A DNA stretch of 25,413 bases from a virus, in the IMG/VR virus record IMGVR_UViG_3300031989_000029, positions 1 to 25,413 of that record. One strand, 5' to 3'. The notes beneath the pieces are model-generated. The model had not been told where the DNA came from, ran no database searches, and saw only the letters and a program-made list of their open reading frames with translations. How positions within the stretch are numbered: position 1 is the first letter of the stretch; each line of letters opens with the position of its first letter. Of the stretch, positions 15,233-21,788 are shown piece by piece. The position numbers were made by a program, and so were the translations under genes.

Positions 15233-15844
15233 ATGGATCGCGTTCGTCTTAGGCTTTCTGGTATATCCAGCCCCGAGGCTGATTCTCGGGCTGCTCGCCG
15301 TAAGATTCTTGAGGACCTTGCCTCCGAGCTGAAGTTTCCTGGATGCCGGATCGACGGTATCGTCATCCACTGGTCGGCGGGGGCCTACGGCCTCAATTCC
15401 CAGGAGGAGGGGGCCTACCACTTCGTCGTTCAGCCCGATGGTCGTGTCCAGCGGGGGCAGTTCACTCTTGCTCAGCAGACTCCACCACTGGTGTTCAACC
15501 CTCGGAGCTATGCGGCTCATACGAAAGGGTTCAATAGCTATCGGGCGGGAGTCTCCATGGACGCAATGGGTGGAGCCGTGGAGCGACCGTTCAACCCCGG
15601 CCGATGGCCAGTCACTGAAGAGCAAGTGTCCCGAACCTGCGAGCTCTGTGCCGCGATTCTGAAGTTCTATGGCCTGGAGCTGAGCCGAAACACAGTCAAC
15701 ACTCACGCCGAAGTTCCAATCGTCCACGGTCGGCCGCAACCGGGCAAATGGGACGTCAACTGGCTCCCCGGGATGCGAGCCCCCGTCGCGCCTCTGGTGG
15801 CTGGAGATATCCTGCGGGAGCAAATCAAGGAGTTCATGAGTTGA
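15233..15844 (+). CDS. Endolysin, N-acetylmuramoyl-L-alanine amidase (Amidase_2)
   Basis: This 203-residue enzyme cleaves the bond between muramic acid and the peptide stem. It matches the zinc amidase_2/PGRP family: IVIHWSAG (His46), YHFVVQPDGRVQRGQF (63-77), AAHTKGFNSYRAGVSMDA (95-111), and VNTHAEV...GKWD (His158 and Asp174). His46, His158 and Asp174 are the expected zinc ligands. The ATG at 15233 follows the holin stop by one base; the longer frame from 15140 overlaps the holin gene. No signal peptide is seen, so release depends on the holin. It overlaps the i-spanin gene at its end. Confidence 0.9.
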   Translation: MDRVRLRLSGISSPEADSRAARRKILEDLASELKFPGCRIDGIVIHWSAGAYGLNSQEEGAYHFVVQPDGRVQRGQFTLAQQTPPLVFNPRSYAAHTKGFNSYRAGVSMDAMGGAVERPFNPGRWPVTEEQVSRTCELCAAILKFYGLELSRNTVNTHAEVPIVHGRPQPGKWDVNWLPGMRAPVAPLVAGDILREQIKEFMS

Positions 15845-16206
15845 CACATTCACGGTTGTGGCTGGTCCTCTGCTTTCTGACTGTTCTAGGTGGAGCTACG
15901 GCGACCGCTTGGTATTACAGGGGGGCATACCTCAGCGCCGCCTCGAGGGCTCTACAGGCGGAGTCCGAGGTCGCCAGTTATCGGGATGCCCAGCGTATTC
16001 TGGACCAGCATTTGCGCCAAGCTCAGGTTGACCGTGATCGGTGGGAACAAACCGTTCGAGAGTTGGAGACCGTCGATGGTGTGGATGAACCGCTCAGCCC
16101 TTATCTTCGCGGGGTTCTTGATCGGGTGCGGACCCCGAGTAGAGGTCCAGTCCGTCGTCCCCGAGAGCCTCACCGAACCCGTCATCGTAGAGTGCCCGAT
16201 GGGTGA
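15841..16206 (+). CDS. i-spanin (Rz-like)
   Basis: The frame starts at TTG 15841, overlapping the endolysin stop (TTGA), and gives 121 residues. It has one N-terminal membrane segment (LWLVLCFLTVLGGATATAWYY, about 6-26) and then a helical coiled region (LQAESEVASYRDAQRILDQHLRQAQVDRDRWEQTVRELETVDG), exactly the layout of an inner membrane spanin that spans the periplasm. The last third is Arg-rich because it shares bases with the o-spanin frame. The TTG start is weak, but no better start is in frame after the endolysin. It acts with the o-spanin to fuse inner and outer membranes. This implies a Gram-negative host. Confidence 0.75.
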   Translation: MTHSRLWLVLCFLTVLGGATATAWYYRGAYLSAASRALQAESEVASYRDAQRILDQHLRQAQVDRDRWEQTVRELETVDGVDEPLSPYLRGVLDRVRTPSRGPVRRPREPHRTRHRRVPDG

Positions 16207-16309
16207 GACCGCTCGGGTCTTCGGCAACTGTGTGATACGGCTGAGGGCGGGCCTGGACGAATCGAATAGTCGGCTTGAAGCCATCCGCCAAATGTTGACC
16301 CCTCGGTGA
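16085..16309 (+). CDS. o-spanin lipoprotein (Rz1-like), overlapping in +1 frame
   Basis: The 74-residue product starts at ATG 16085, inside the i-spanin gene but in another frame, and overlaps it by 122 bases. It has a short signal sequence (MNRSALIFAGFLIGC) with an excellent lipobox, Leu-Ile-Gly-Cys, so it should be processed to a lipoprotein starting at Cys15 and anchored in the outer membrane. The mature part is 60 residues and unusually lacks a long Pro-rich stretch. An ATG three codons earlier (16076) is also possible. The nested Rz/Rz1 arrangement is well known in lambda and confirms a Gram-negative host. Confidence 0.8.
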   Translation: MNRSALIFAGFLIGCGPRVEVQSVVPESLTEPVIVECPMGETARVFGNCVIRLRAGLDESNSRLEAIRQMLTPR

Positions 16310-16318
16310 TGCCGGGGG
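16300..16318. terminator. Possible stem-loop at the end of the late operon
   Basis: CCCTCGG (16300-16306) can pair with CCGGGGG (16312-16318), with one G-U pair and a five-base loop that covers the o-spanin stop. No T tract follows, so terminator activity is uncertain. It lies where plus and minus transcription meet. Confidence 0.3.
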
Positions 16319-16328
16319 CCTTGAAGTC

Positions 16329-16538
16329 TTACGACCCCAGCTTGGCGGATTGGCGAACCTTCGAACCTGTGAACCCGCTTGTGAGGGTGGAGAGGCTGAT
16401 AGTTCCTTTGACGTTCCAGACAGCCTTGATTACCAGAGGCTTGTGAGCCGGGACCTTTTCTTCGGCCACAGTGGCTTCTGGTTCGAGGCGGAAGGTGTTC
16501 TCGCCAGCGGCGGGGATCTAGTCGAAGCTGAGGGCCAT
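16329..16538 (-). pseudogene. Small gene interrupted by an in-frame amber codon
   Basis: Read leftwards from ATG 16538, with GAAAGAG upstream, the frame runs MALSFD, then TAG (16520-16518), then continues for 62 codons without another stop to TAA at 16329. The part after the amber codon (IPAAGENTFRLEPEATV, then AHKPLVIKAVWNVKG and onward) has the look of a real beta-rich protein. TAG ends several other genes here, so recoding is unlikely. It may be a nonsense mutation, a decayed gene, a sequencing error or a readthrough. A different frame just upstream (from GTG 16642) also looks coding for about 30 residues. No family is recognised. Confidence 0.4.
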
Positions 16539-16642
16539 GGCGGCAGCTCTTTCGGGTGTGGTGTGAAGTCCGGGCTGTGGGCCAGCGGTTGTCGCTGGCC
16601 CATGAGCTCAATGTAGGCCACGAATGCGAGGATTGCAATCAC
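16430..16642 (-). CDS. Possible small membrane protein or 5' part of a frameshifted gene
   Basis: From GTG 16642 the first 31 residues (VIAILAFVAYIELMGQRQPL and on to TPHPKE) look coding, with one short hydrophobic segment. After that the frame becomes a Ser/Pro/Arg-rich shadow of the frame ending at 16329. The simplest reading is that this is the start of the same gene, lost by a frameshift before 16538, but a small separate gene cannot be excluded. No clear ribosome site is seen. Confidence 0.25.
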   Translation of the reverse strand: MIAILAFVAYIELMGQRQPLAHSPDFTPHPKELPPWPSASTRSPPLARTPSASNQKPLWPKKRSRLTSLW

Positions 16643-16656
16643 TGATATTCTGGAGA

Positions 16657-16691
16657 CCCCCGCCGCCCTGGACGGTCAAAGCGGGCGGGGG
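16657..16691. terminator. GC-rich inverted repeat after the Lar-like gene
   Basis: CCCCCGCC (16657-16664) pairs perfectly with GGCGGGGG (16684-16691) around a 19-base loop. It lies 18 bases past the end of the minus-strand Lar-like gene and could end transcription or protect the 3' end. No T tract follows in either direction. Confidence 0.35.
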
Positions 16692-16708
16692 CACTATCGT
16701 GGCCGCAG

Positions 16709-16921
16709 TCAGAGCAGTTTCATAGCCTGCTCGGCTTCTGAGACAACTTCTTGCCAATGGCGGAAGGCATCCTCCGGACTGCCGCCCCCCGCCCGGACGC
16801 AGCACCTGATCGTCATCGTACCGACGGAGTATGTTTCACGGGGTTCGGTATAGAGAACCTCCGGGGCATTCCCGCAGATAGGGCAAGCTCTGGCCTCGTG
16901 GGGGTGTTTAGTCTCAACCAT
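16709..16921 (-). CDS. Lar-like restriction alleviation / zinc-ribbon small protein
   Basis: The 70-residue protein carries the Lar pattern: ACPICGNAP with Cys13 and Cys16, a strand (YSVGTMTIRCC, Cys40-Cys41), GGGSPEDAFRHW near residues 45-56, and a helical end. In Lar-family proteins a CPxCG pair, V.C..C and a final ..eeAi..WN motif make a zinc-binding fold; E. coli Rac Lar lessens type I restriction, but most phage members are untested. Here the final N of WN is Q. Its ATG overlaps the previous gene's stop (TGATG on the minus strand). It is the last clear gene of the minus-strand operon. Confidence 0.65.
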   Translation of the reverse strand: MVETKHPHEARACPICGNAPEVLYTEPRETYSVGTMTIRCCVRAGGGSPEDAFRHWQEVVSEAEQAMKLL

Positions 16922-17208
16922 CAGAGCATGTCCCTAGTGATCGCCAGTCCCCCCGGGAGCTGCTCCGGGGGGCAGTTTTCACACGGCGGACCCTTGTCCC
17001 TCGCCTTTTCTCGGTGATCCTCGACCCGCCTCATCACCCTCAGATCCAAACGCTTGGCGAGGAACGCTTCTGCTTCGTGAGATTGCAGCTCCCTGACACG
17101 GCGGAGCTTGACCGGCTGGCAGTTCTGATTGGTCATCGGAGGCCCGTCCGTCACCTGAGAACACCAGCTCCCCGTGACGATGAGTCGTTCACTGTAATAG
17201 AGCGTCAT
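16921..17208 (-). CDS. Small hydrophilic protein, function unknown
   Basis: The 95-residue product starts at ATG 17208, overlapping the helicase stop (ATGA). It is charged and helical in the middle (LRRVRELQSHEAEAFLAKRL, then DLRVMRRVEDHREKARDKG) and has a CENC pair near residue 78, possibly a metal site with other Cys (Cys16, Cys30). No family is recognised. Its tight coupling to the helicase and to the Lar-like gene suggests an accessory role in the DNA-handling operon. A GC hairpin with a T run on the plus strand lies inside it (16949-16979). Confidence 0.55.
   Translation of the reverse strand: MTLYYSERLIVTGSWCSQVTDGPPMTNQNCQPVKLRRVRELQSHEAEAFLAKRLDLRVMRRVEDHREKARDKGPPCENCPPEQLPGGLAITRDML
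16949..16979 (+). terminator. Possible plus-strand terminator inside a minus-strand gene
   Basis: CCCCCCGG (16949-16956) and CCGGGGGG (16965-16972) form an eight-base-pair stem with an eight-base loop, followed on the plus strand by CAGTTTT. It could stop late transcription that reads past the lysis genes. It also lies within coding sequence (CPPEQLPGG), so it may be coincidental. Confidence 0.3.
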
Positions 17209-18917
17209 TCGTCTTCCTCCAGTTTGAGAGTGTCCTTGAGAAGGTGTTCGGGAACCCAGACGTGGTCAGCGATCGTCCGCTTGGTCCGAAGGGCCTCGGC
17301 GATGACTTCGTCCAAAGAATTCGGCACGACGAGGTCGACATAGGTGCAGCGGTTCTTCTGGCCGATCCGGTGGATCCGATCTTCCGACTGCCACCGAACA
17401 GCCGCGTTGAACGTGTTGGAGTAGTAGACAGCGAGGCTCCACCATGGCATGTCCAGGCCAGTGGAGGCGGACTCGTTGGCGACAAGCCAGTCTACTTGAC
17501 TGCGCTCCGTGATCCGTTGCCGCTCTTCAGCGCTGGTGGCGCCGACATGGACCCCGACCCGATACCCGGCTTCTCTGAGGGCCTTCTCCACGAGGCGGAT
17601 CTCGGGTAGATACCGACACCAGACGATTCCGCCTCCGGGGTTTTGCTCCGAGATATTCAACAGAGCCTTGATTTTGTTTGACGGAACGGGGTGCGCGATC
17701 TTCTCGTTGTCGAAGACAAACCCCCCGAGGATCTGCTGGAGCTTTGTCATCTTGGAGATGGCGAGGGGGGCTGTGATTTCAACCCCAGACGACAGCTCTG
17801 CCGCCATTGCGCGCTTCATCTCCCGATAAATTCGCAGTTGTTCCTTGTCCCATTCCACTTGGACGATAGAATACACCTTCTCTGGGAGGTCCAGGCACTC
17901 GTCCTTTGTCACACGAAAGCTGACCCCTTCCAGCATGTCAGACAGCCGCTTCAGGTTCTGATAGCCTCTGATCCGCATAGCCCCCCTCGGGGCTCCGTAG
18001 ATCTGCTCCAGTTGGCAGAACTCTCGGTTGAAACTGGTCTGGCTCCGGTGCCCGAAGATCGTTGGCGACAAGATCTTGATCTGTGAGAACAGGTTCTCGA
18101 TACCATCAGTTATCGGCGACCCCGTCAAGATCCGGCGATAGGCGCACGACGGAGCGATCGCATGGACGAATTCGCTTCGCTTGGACTTCGCGTTTGCATA
18201 CTGGTGCGACTCGTCGACGATTAGGATGGCTCTCTTGCCGAACATTGCAACGAGATCGGCCAGTAATTCTTGGGCGCTGGCCGATGACAGGCTTTCGGTC
18301 GCGAACGCGAACACCCGGAGCCCGGCTTTGAATCTCGTGACTTCGTCCAGCCGCGTCTTGTCCCTGGCCCGCATTGACGACCGATGGGCAAACCCCCTCC
18401 ATTCCACCTCGCTGGTCATGTGTTGAGGAATCGCTTGCTCTACCCATTGCCGATGGACACCATTCGGTGCGAGGATGAACATCGTGTCCACATGGCCCTG
18501 GATAGCTAGGCTCCCTGTGACATCCACTGCCAACTTAGACTTTCCGGTTCCCATTTCCATGAAGTAGGCGAAGAACTCAGAGTTCCGGCTGATGGCGAAG
18601 GCCTTTCGCTGGTGATGGAAGGGCTGCGTCTTGAACGGGAAGGCGGAAGCCTCTGGGGGCAATTCAGAAGCCTTCTGAAGACGGACTGCTTGCCCGGCTT
18701 GCCGTGCCCCAAGGTAATCGTCAATCGCTGGCAAACCGAGCTCTGAAGCAGTCGGAAACGTCTCTAGGATGGCTTGGATGTTGGCGCCTGTGGCGTCCAC
18801 GAACAGTTTCCCATCCTTCCACCGACGCTTCCCGGGTAGCCTCCCGGAAAGATCGATGACTGCCGGGGTTGCGCGGTCAAAGATCAGAGTTGTCACACCC
18901 CGCTGGATTAGTGCCAC
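17205..18917 (-). CDS. SNF2/DEAH-like superfamily 2 helicase
   Basis: The 570-residue enzyme uses ATP to move along DNA. Domain 1 shows a Q-like PFHHQRKAF (99-107), Walker A MGTGKS (122-127), DESH as Walker B (235-238) and LTGSPI motif III (264-269). Domain 2 has VWCRYLPEIRLVEKAL, GATSAEERQ and the closing SEDRIHRIGQKNRC, the SNF2 motif VI. Phage members are thought to help replication, recombination or repair. Its start is GTG 18917, with GGAGGA upstream in the end of the polymerase gene, three bases after the polymerase stop. It probably works with the polymerase; the exact role is inferred. Confidence 0.85.
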   Translation of the reverse strand: MALIQRGVTTLIFDRATPAVIDLSGRLPGKRRWKDGKLFVDATGANIQAILETFPTASELGLPAIDDYLGARQAGQAVRLQKASELPPEASAFPFKTQPFHHQRKAFAISRNSEFFAYFMEMGTGKSKLAVDVTGSLAIQGHVDTMFILAPNGVHRQWVEQAIPQHMTSEVEWRGFAHRSSMRARDKTRLDEVTRFKAGLRVFAFATESLSSASAQELLADLVAMFGKRAILIVDESHQYANAKSKRSEFVHAIAPSCAYRRILTGSPITDGIENLFSQIKILSPTIFGHRSQTSFNREFCQLEQIYGAPRGAMRIRGYQNLKRLSDMLEGVSFRVTKDECLDLPEKVYSIVQVEWDKEQLRIYREMKRAMAAELSSGVEITAPLAISKMTKLQQILGGFVFDNEKIAHPVPSNKIKALLNISEQNPGGGIVWCRYLPEIRLVEKALREAGYRVGVHVGATSAEERQRITERSQVDWLVANESASTGLDMPWWSLAVYYSNTFNAAVRWQSEDRIHRIGQKNRCTYVDLVVPNSLDEVIAEALRTKRTIADHVWVPEHLLKDTLKLEEDE

Positions 18918-18920
18918 TTG

Positions 18921-20873
18921 TCAGTCCTCCATTCCCCAGTCAGCAAGGCTGTCCTCCGTCCAGAACTCACCCTCCTCGCCCCTCAGCATGGAATCTCCCC
19001 AGCTAGTGCCGAGCTCAACGTCACAGACAACTGGAACAGCCAGTTCTGTCGCGGAAGACATGATCTGGGCGATCTGCTCCGCTTGCCCCCTGTCGGAGAC
19101 AGAGAACCCGAGCTCGTCGTGGACCGACACGAGGGGTGTGAATCCTGCCCGATGGCAATTGATCATCGCCACTTTCGTCATATCGGCGGCCGATCCTTGG
19201 ATGACACGGTTCAGAGCCTTGTGCGTAAACCAGATCTGTCCGTTTGCCTGGCGAGGGAAATAGGCCCGTCGGCCAAGGAGTGTCTTCACATACCCCCGAC
19301 GCTTGGCGGCTGTCTGAGCAGCTTCGGCGAGGGCCTTGTCCATAGGGGCAGCGGAGTGAAACCGTTCTAGGAGCTCTTCACCTTCCGGGCCTGCGACCAT
19401 GATTTCCTTGCCCTTCCAGAACTTAGTCGTAAAGGGAAGCCCGAGGCTTGCGCAAAGTGTCCCGCCCCCCATGCCGTAAAGAATTCCGAGTTTGATCGTC
19501 TTTGCGTCTTTTCGCTTCAGCCCACAGAGCTCGGCCGTCTGAAGATAGGCGTCGGCGCGCGGGTTTTCGTTCCAGACACGATACATTACCTCGGAGCCCG
19601 GAATGTTCGCCTTGACTCCGAAATGGGTTGCCAGTCGAGGCTCTTGGGACGAGTAGTCGATGGATGCCCACTGATCACCCTCCTCCGGCTCAAACGCCGA
19701 CCGGACAAGGGGGCCGAGCTCGGGGTCTCTGGCTGGGACAACCTGGAGCGAAGGATTGGACCCCGAGAGCCTTCCCGAGACAGTTCCGCCATCGTCACCA
19801 CGCAGAGCCCTGAGCTCGCCGTGAATTCGGCCGTTCACAAGGTGGCCCATGATCATACCCTCCACAAAGGTTGACCGGGCTTTGTTATACCGACGAAGAG
19901 TGAGAACTTGCTTCGCGATGTGTCCGGCTGTGTTGTCGCTCTTGGACAAGCCCTTAAGGAACACGTTGTCCACCGACTTTTCGCGCTTCTTCGGTGTCAG
20001 CGGGAAGTCCCCCTCTGAGACTCCATGTTCCATCAGGGAGTCGATAATCGGGGTTGCGGCCCAGGGGTCGATCGTTCTGCCGCTCAGCGCTCTGAGCTTT
20101 TCGGCGGCAGTGTTCTCCAACCTGAGGAAATGTTCCCGCATGGCCTGGACGCGTTGCTCGTTGATCCTGACTCCCCGCTTCCGCATGGCATAGAGAACCG
20201 GCACGAGATCGCGCTCCACCCGTGCCACGACCTCCAAATCGCTGTCCCTGATGTCGAATCGCTGGAACAGATAGAGCCAGAGGGTCCGAGCGGCGTCGTC
20301 GCGAGCATACTCTTCTACGAACGCCGCCGGAAGTTTCCACAGTTGTTCTTTGACGTTCTTCAAGCCGAACTGTTCGGCGGCTTGGCGGAGCCTAGCCTCG
20401 CTCTTGGCGAGTCCTAGCCTGTCCCTGAGGAGGCTGTCCAACGAGTAGGAGCGTCGAGCATCATCCAACAGGGGGGCCTGAATCTGAACGTCATCCAGAT
20501 CACACTCCCACTGGAAACCGTCCCATCTCGTCCAGCCATAGTCGTAGATAATGTTCGCGCCGATAGCTGTTCTGCTCTTGTCTAGTAGCAGCGGTTGGAC
20601 GATGGGCCGAACTTGGTCCATCGGAAAATTCCCCCCACCTTCGTGACGGACGGGGAGGTACACGGACTGGAACCGGGGCTCGATCTCGTGGTTCAGTAGA
20701 TCTTTTCGAGTCAGCGACTCCACGTCTCCGTCAAACCACGCAAGGGCATAGCCGACAGGATAGCCTGAGTCGTTGAATGCCCAGCCGGGGCCGAGCGTCT
20801 TGAGGTTCGTGTCCTTGGTCTCCAGGTCGTAGCCGAACAAGGGGCCTGTGATGGGCGATGGAAGGCGGATCAT
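18921..20873 (-). CDS. polA: DNA polymerase, family A, with 3'-5' exonuclease
   Basis: The 650-residue replicative polymerase has an N-terminal proofreading domain with DLE (16-18, ExoI), NIIYD (107-111, ExoII) and YARDD (189-193, ExoIII), so all metal ligands are present. The polymerase domain shows motif A DYSSQEPR (406-413), motif B RKDAKTIKLGILYG (454-467) and motif C VHDE (584-587). There is no 5'-3' exonuclease domain, as in other phage enzymes. The residue matching E. coli Phe762 is Leu462. It starts at ATG 20873, overlapping the previous stop (ATGA), and is followed closely by the helicase. In a hypermodifying phage it must accept hmdUTP or thymine derivatives as substrates. Confidence 0.95.
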   Translation of the reverse strand: MIRLPSPITGPLFGYDLETKDTNLKTLGPGWAFNDSGYPVGYALAWFDGDVESLTRKDLLNHEIEPRFQSVYLPVRHEGGGNFPMDQVRPIVQPLLLDKSRTAIGANIIYDYGWTRWDGFQWECDLDDVQIQAPLLDDARRSYSLDSLLRDRLGLAKSEARLRQAAEQFGLKNVKEQLWKLPAAFVEEYARDDAARTLWLYLFQRFDIRDSDLEVVARVERDLVPVLYAMRKRGVRINEQRVQAMREHFLRLENTAAEKLRALSGRTIDPWAATPIIDSLMEHGVSEGDFPLTPKKREKSVDNVFLKGLSKSDNTAGHIAKQVLTLRRYNKARSTFVEGMIMGHLVNGRIHGELRALRGDDGGTVSGRLSGSNPSLQVVPARDPELGPLVRSAFEPEEGDQWASIDYSSQEPRLATHFGVKANIPGSEVMYRVWNENPRADAYLQTAELCGLKRKDAKTIKLGILYGMGGGTLCASLGLPFTTKFWKGKEIMVAGPEGEELLERFHSAAPMDKALAEAAQTAAKRRGYVKTLLGRRAYFPRQANGQIWFTHKALNRVIQGSAADMTKVAMINCHRAGFTPLVSVHDELGFSVSDRGQAEQIAQIMSSATELAVPVVCDVELGTSWGDSMLRGEEGEFWTEDSLADWGMED

Positions 20874-21217
20874 CGGATAGCTTTCGACGCGCTGATCTTC
20901 ATGTCGCCCTCCGCGACGCGGCGCCGATGCTCGGCTCTGATCAGAAGAAGGTAGCCGATCAGGTCGTCCAGGTCGTCACCAATGTCTCCATCGTTGGATT
21001 CCTGGGCGGCGAAGATGTCGTATCCCTGGCGGGCGGTGATGGACTCGATGCGATCCCACTTGCGGCACATCATCATGAACGCGCCGACTCCGCCCCGCTT
21101 CTGCCACGACCCCTCATAGTGCCGCTCCTTTTCCATGAGTGTTTCCACGATATTCTTGGCCACTTCTGAAAGGAAGCCAAGCCACGGGAACCGGGTGATG
21201 AGTTCTTCGTTGTCCAT
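20870..21217 (-). CDS. MazG/Nmad-like small protein (nucleotide modification associated)
   Basis: The 115-residue protein has a helical fold with ETLMEKERHYEGSWQKRGGVGAFMMMCRKWDRIE (25-58) and DDLDDLIGYLLLIRAEHRRR (81-100). The second part resembles the EExxD helix of MazG-type nucleotide pyrophosphohydrolases, and the whole is like phage Nmad/DUF1599-type proteins often found near genes for modified nucleotides. It may cleave or sense dNTPs to shift the pool. It lies between the HD nucleotidase and the polymerase, overlapping the latter. Metal-binding acids cannot be assigned with certainty, so function is tentative. Confidence 0.6.
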   Translation of the reverse strand: MDNEELITRFPWLGFLSEVAKNIVETLMEKERHYEGSWQKRGGVGAFMMMCRKWDRIESITARQGYDIFAAQESNDGDIGDDLDDLIGYLLLIRAEHRRRVAEGDMKISASKAIR

Positions 21218-21218
21218 G

Positions 21219-21749
21219 TCAGGGGTCCTTGCTCTGTAGGAAGATGGAACTGGAGAAGTGAGCGGGCATCGGAGACGTGGTGAACGACCGGGGGGCTCTG
21301 GCCAGCATCTTCTTCATCGGCTCTTCACAGCCCTTCCACCGCTCCAGATAGATCATCACTCCGAGCCTCTGAACCTGATATCGACACCAGAGAGCCGCTT
21401 CCAGAAGATCAGCCCAGCGGAGCCACCAGAGCTCCTCCTCGGTGAGTTTCCGTGTGGACAAAATGCCCATCTGATCCTCGGCGAGCTCGGTGGCGCTATC
21501 CATTGCCGATACCAGTTGAGGAAATCGACGTTTGGCCTGGAACGATAGATCGGAGGTCAGATGTTCTGGTAGATCGTGCTCCAGAGCCGCGCGCAGGAGG
21601 CTGATTGACGGGTTCGGGTGAAACTCTCCAATGATCCAGGCGACCCCCCAGCTATGCGCCGCGATTGTCTGAGGATAGGGGCCGGGCTCCTCGTGATACC
21701 GAGTCACCTGCGAGATCTGAATCACTCGGTCGTTGAACTTGTAGAACAT
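21219..21749 (-). CDS. HD-domain 5'-nucleotidase, YfbR-like
   Basis: The 176-residue protein shows the YfbR pattern: AAHSWGVAWI (His32), LEHDLPEHLTSD (His58-Asp59, Glu62) and a later RWADLLEA (Asp114), all metal ligands of HD phosphohydrolases. E. coli YfbR removes phosphate from dNMPs; related phage enzymes such as DatZ hydrolyse dATP. Here, next to a thymidylate synthase homologue and modification enzymes, it could remove dTMP or another unwanted nucleotide so that the modified base enters DNA. AGAAAGGA lies seven bases before the ATG. The C-terminal third is low-complexity Ser/Pro/Phe. Substrate is not known. Confidence 0.8.
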   Translation of the reverse strand: MFYKFNDRVIQISQVTRYHEEPGPYPQTIAAHSWGVAWIIGEFHPNPSISLLRAALEHDLPEHLTSDLSFQAKRRFPQLVSAMDSATELAEDQMGILSTRKLTEEELWWLRWADLLEAALWCRYQVQRLGVMIYLERWKGCEEPMKKMLARAPRSFTTSPMPAHFSSSIFLQSKDP

Positions 21750-21788
21750 GATTAATTCCTTTCTGGGTGGGGGCAGGGTAGCGGGGCG

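Noticed and set aside
16518-16520. Whole-genome amber recoding
   Set aside because: TAG ends several well-supported genes (4143, 11595, 14769, 21789, 24373), so it acts as a normal stop.
21219-21749. HD protein as DatZ of a Z-genome (2-aminoadenine) system
   Set aside because: No PurZ (adenylosuccinate synthetase-like) gene or MazZ is seen here, and the neighbouring genes point to thymine modification.
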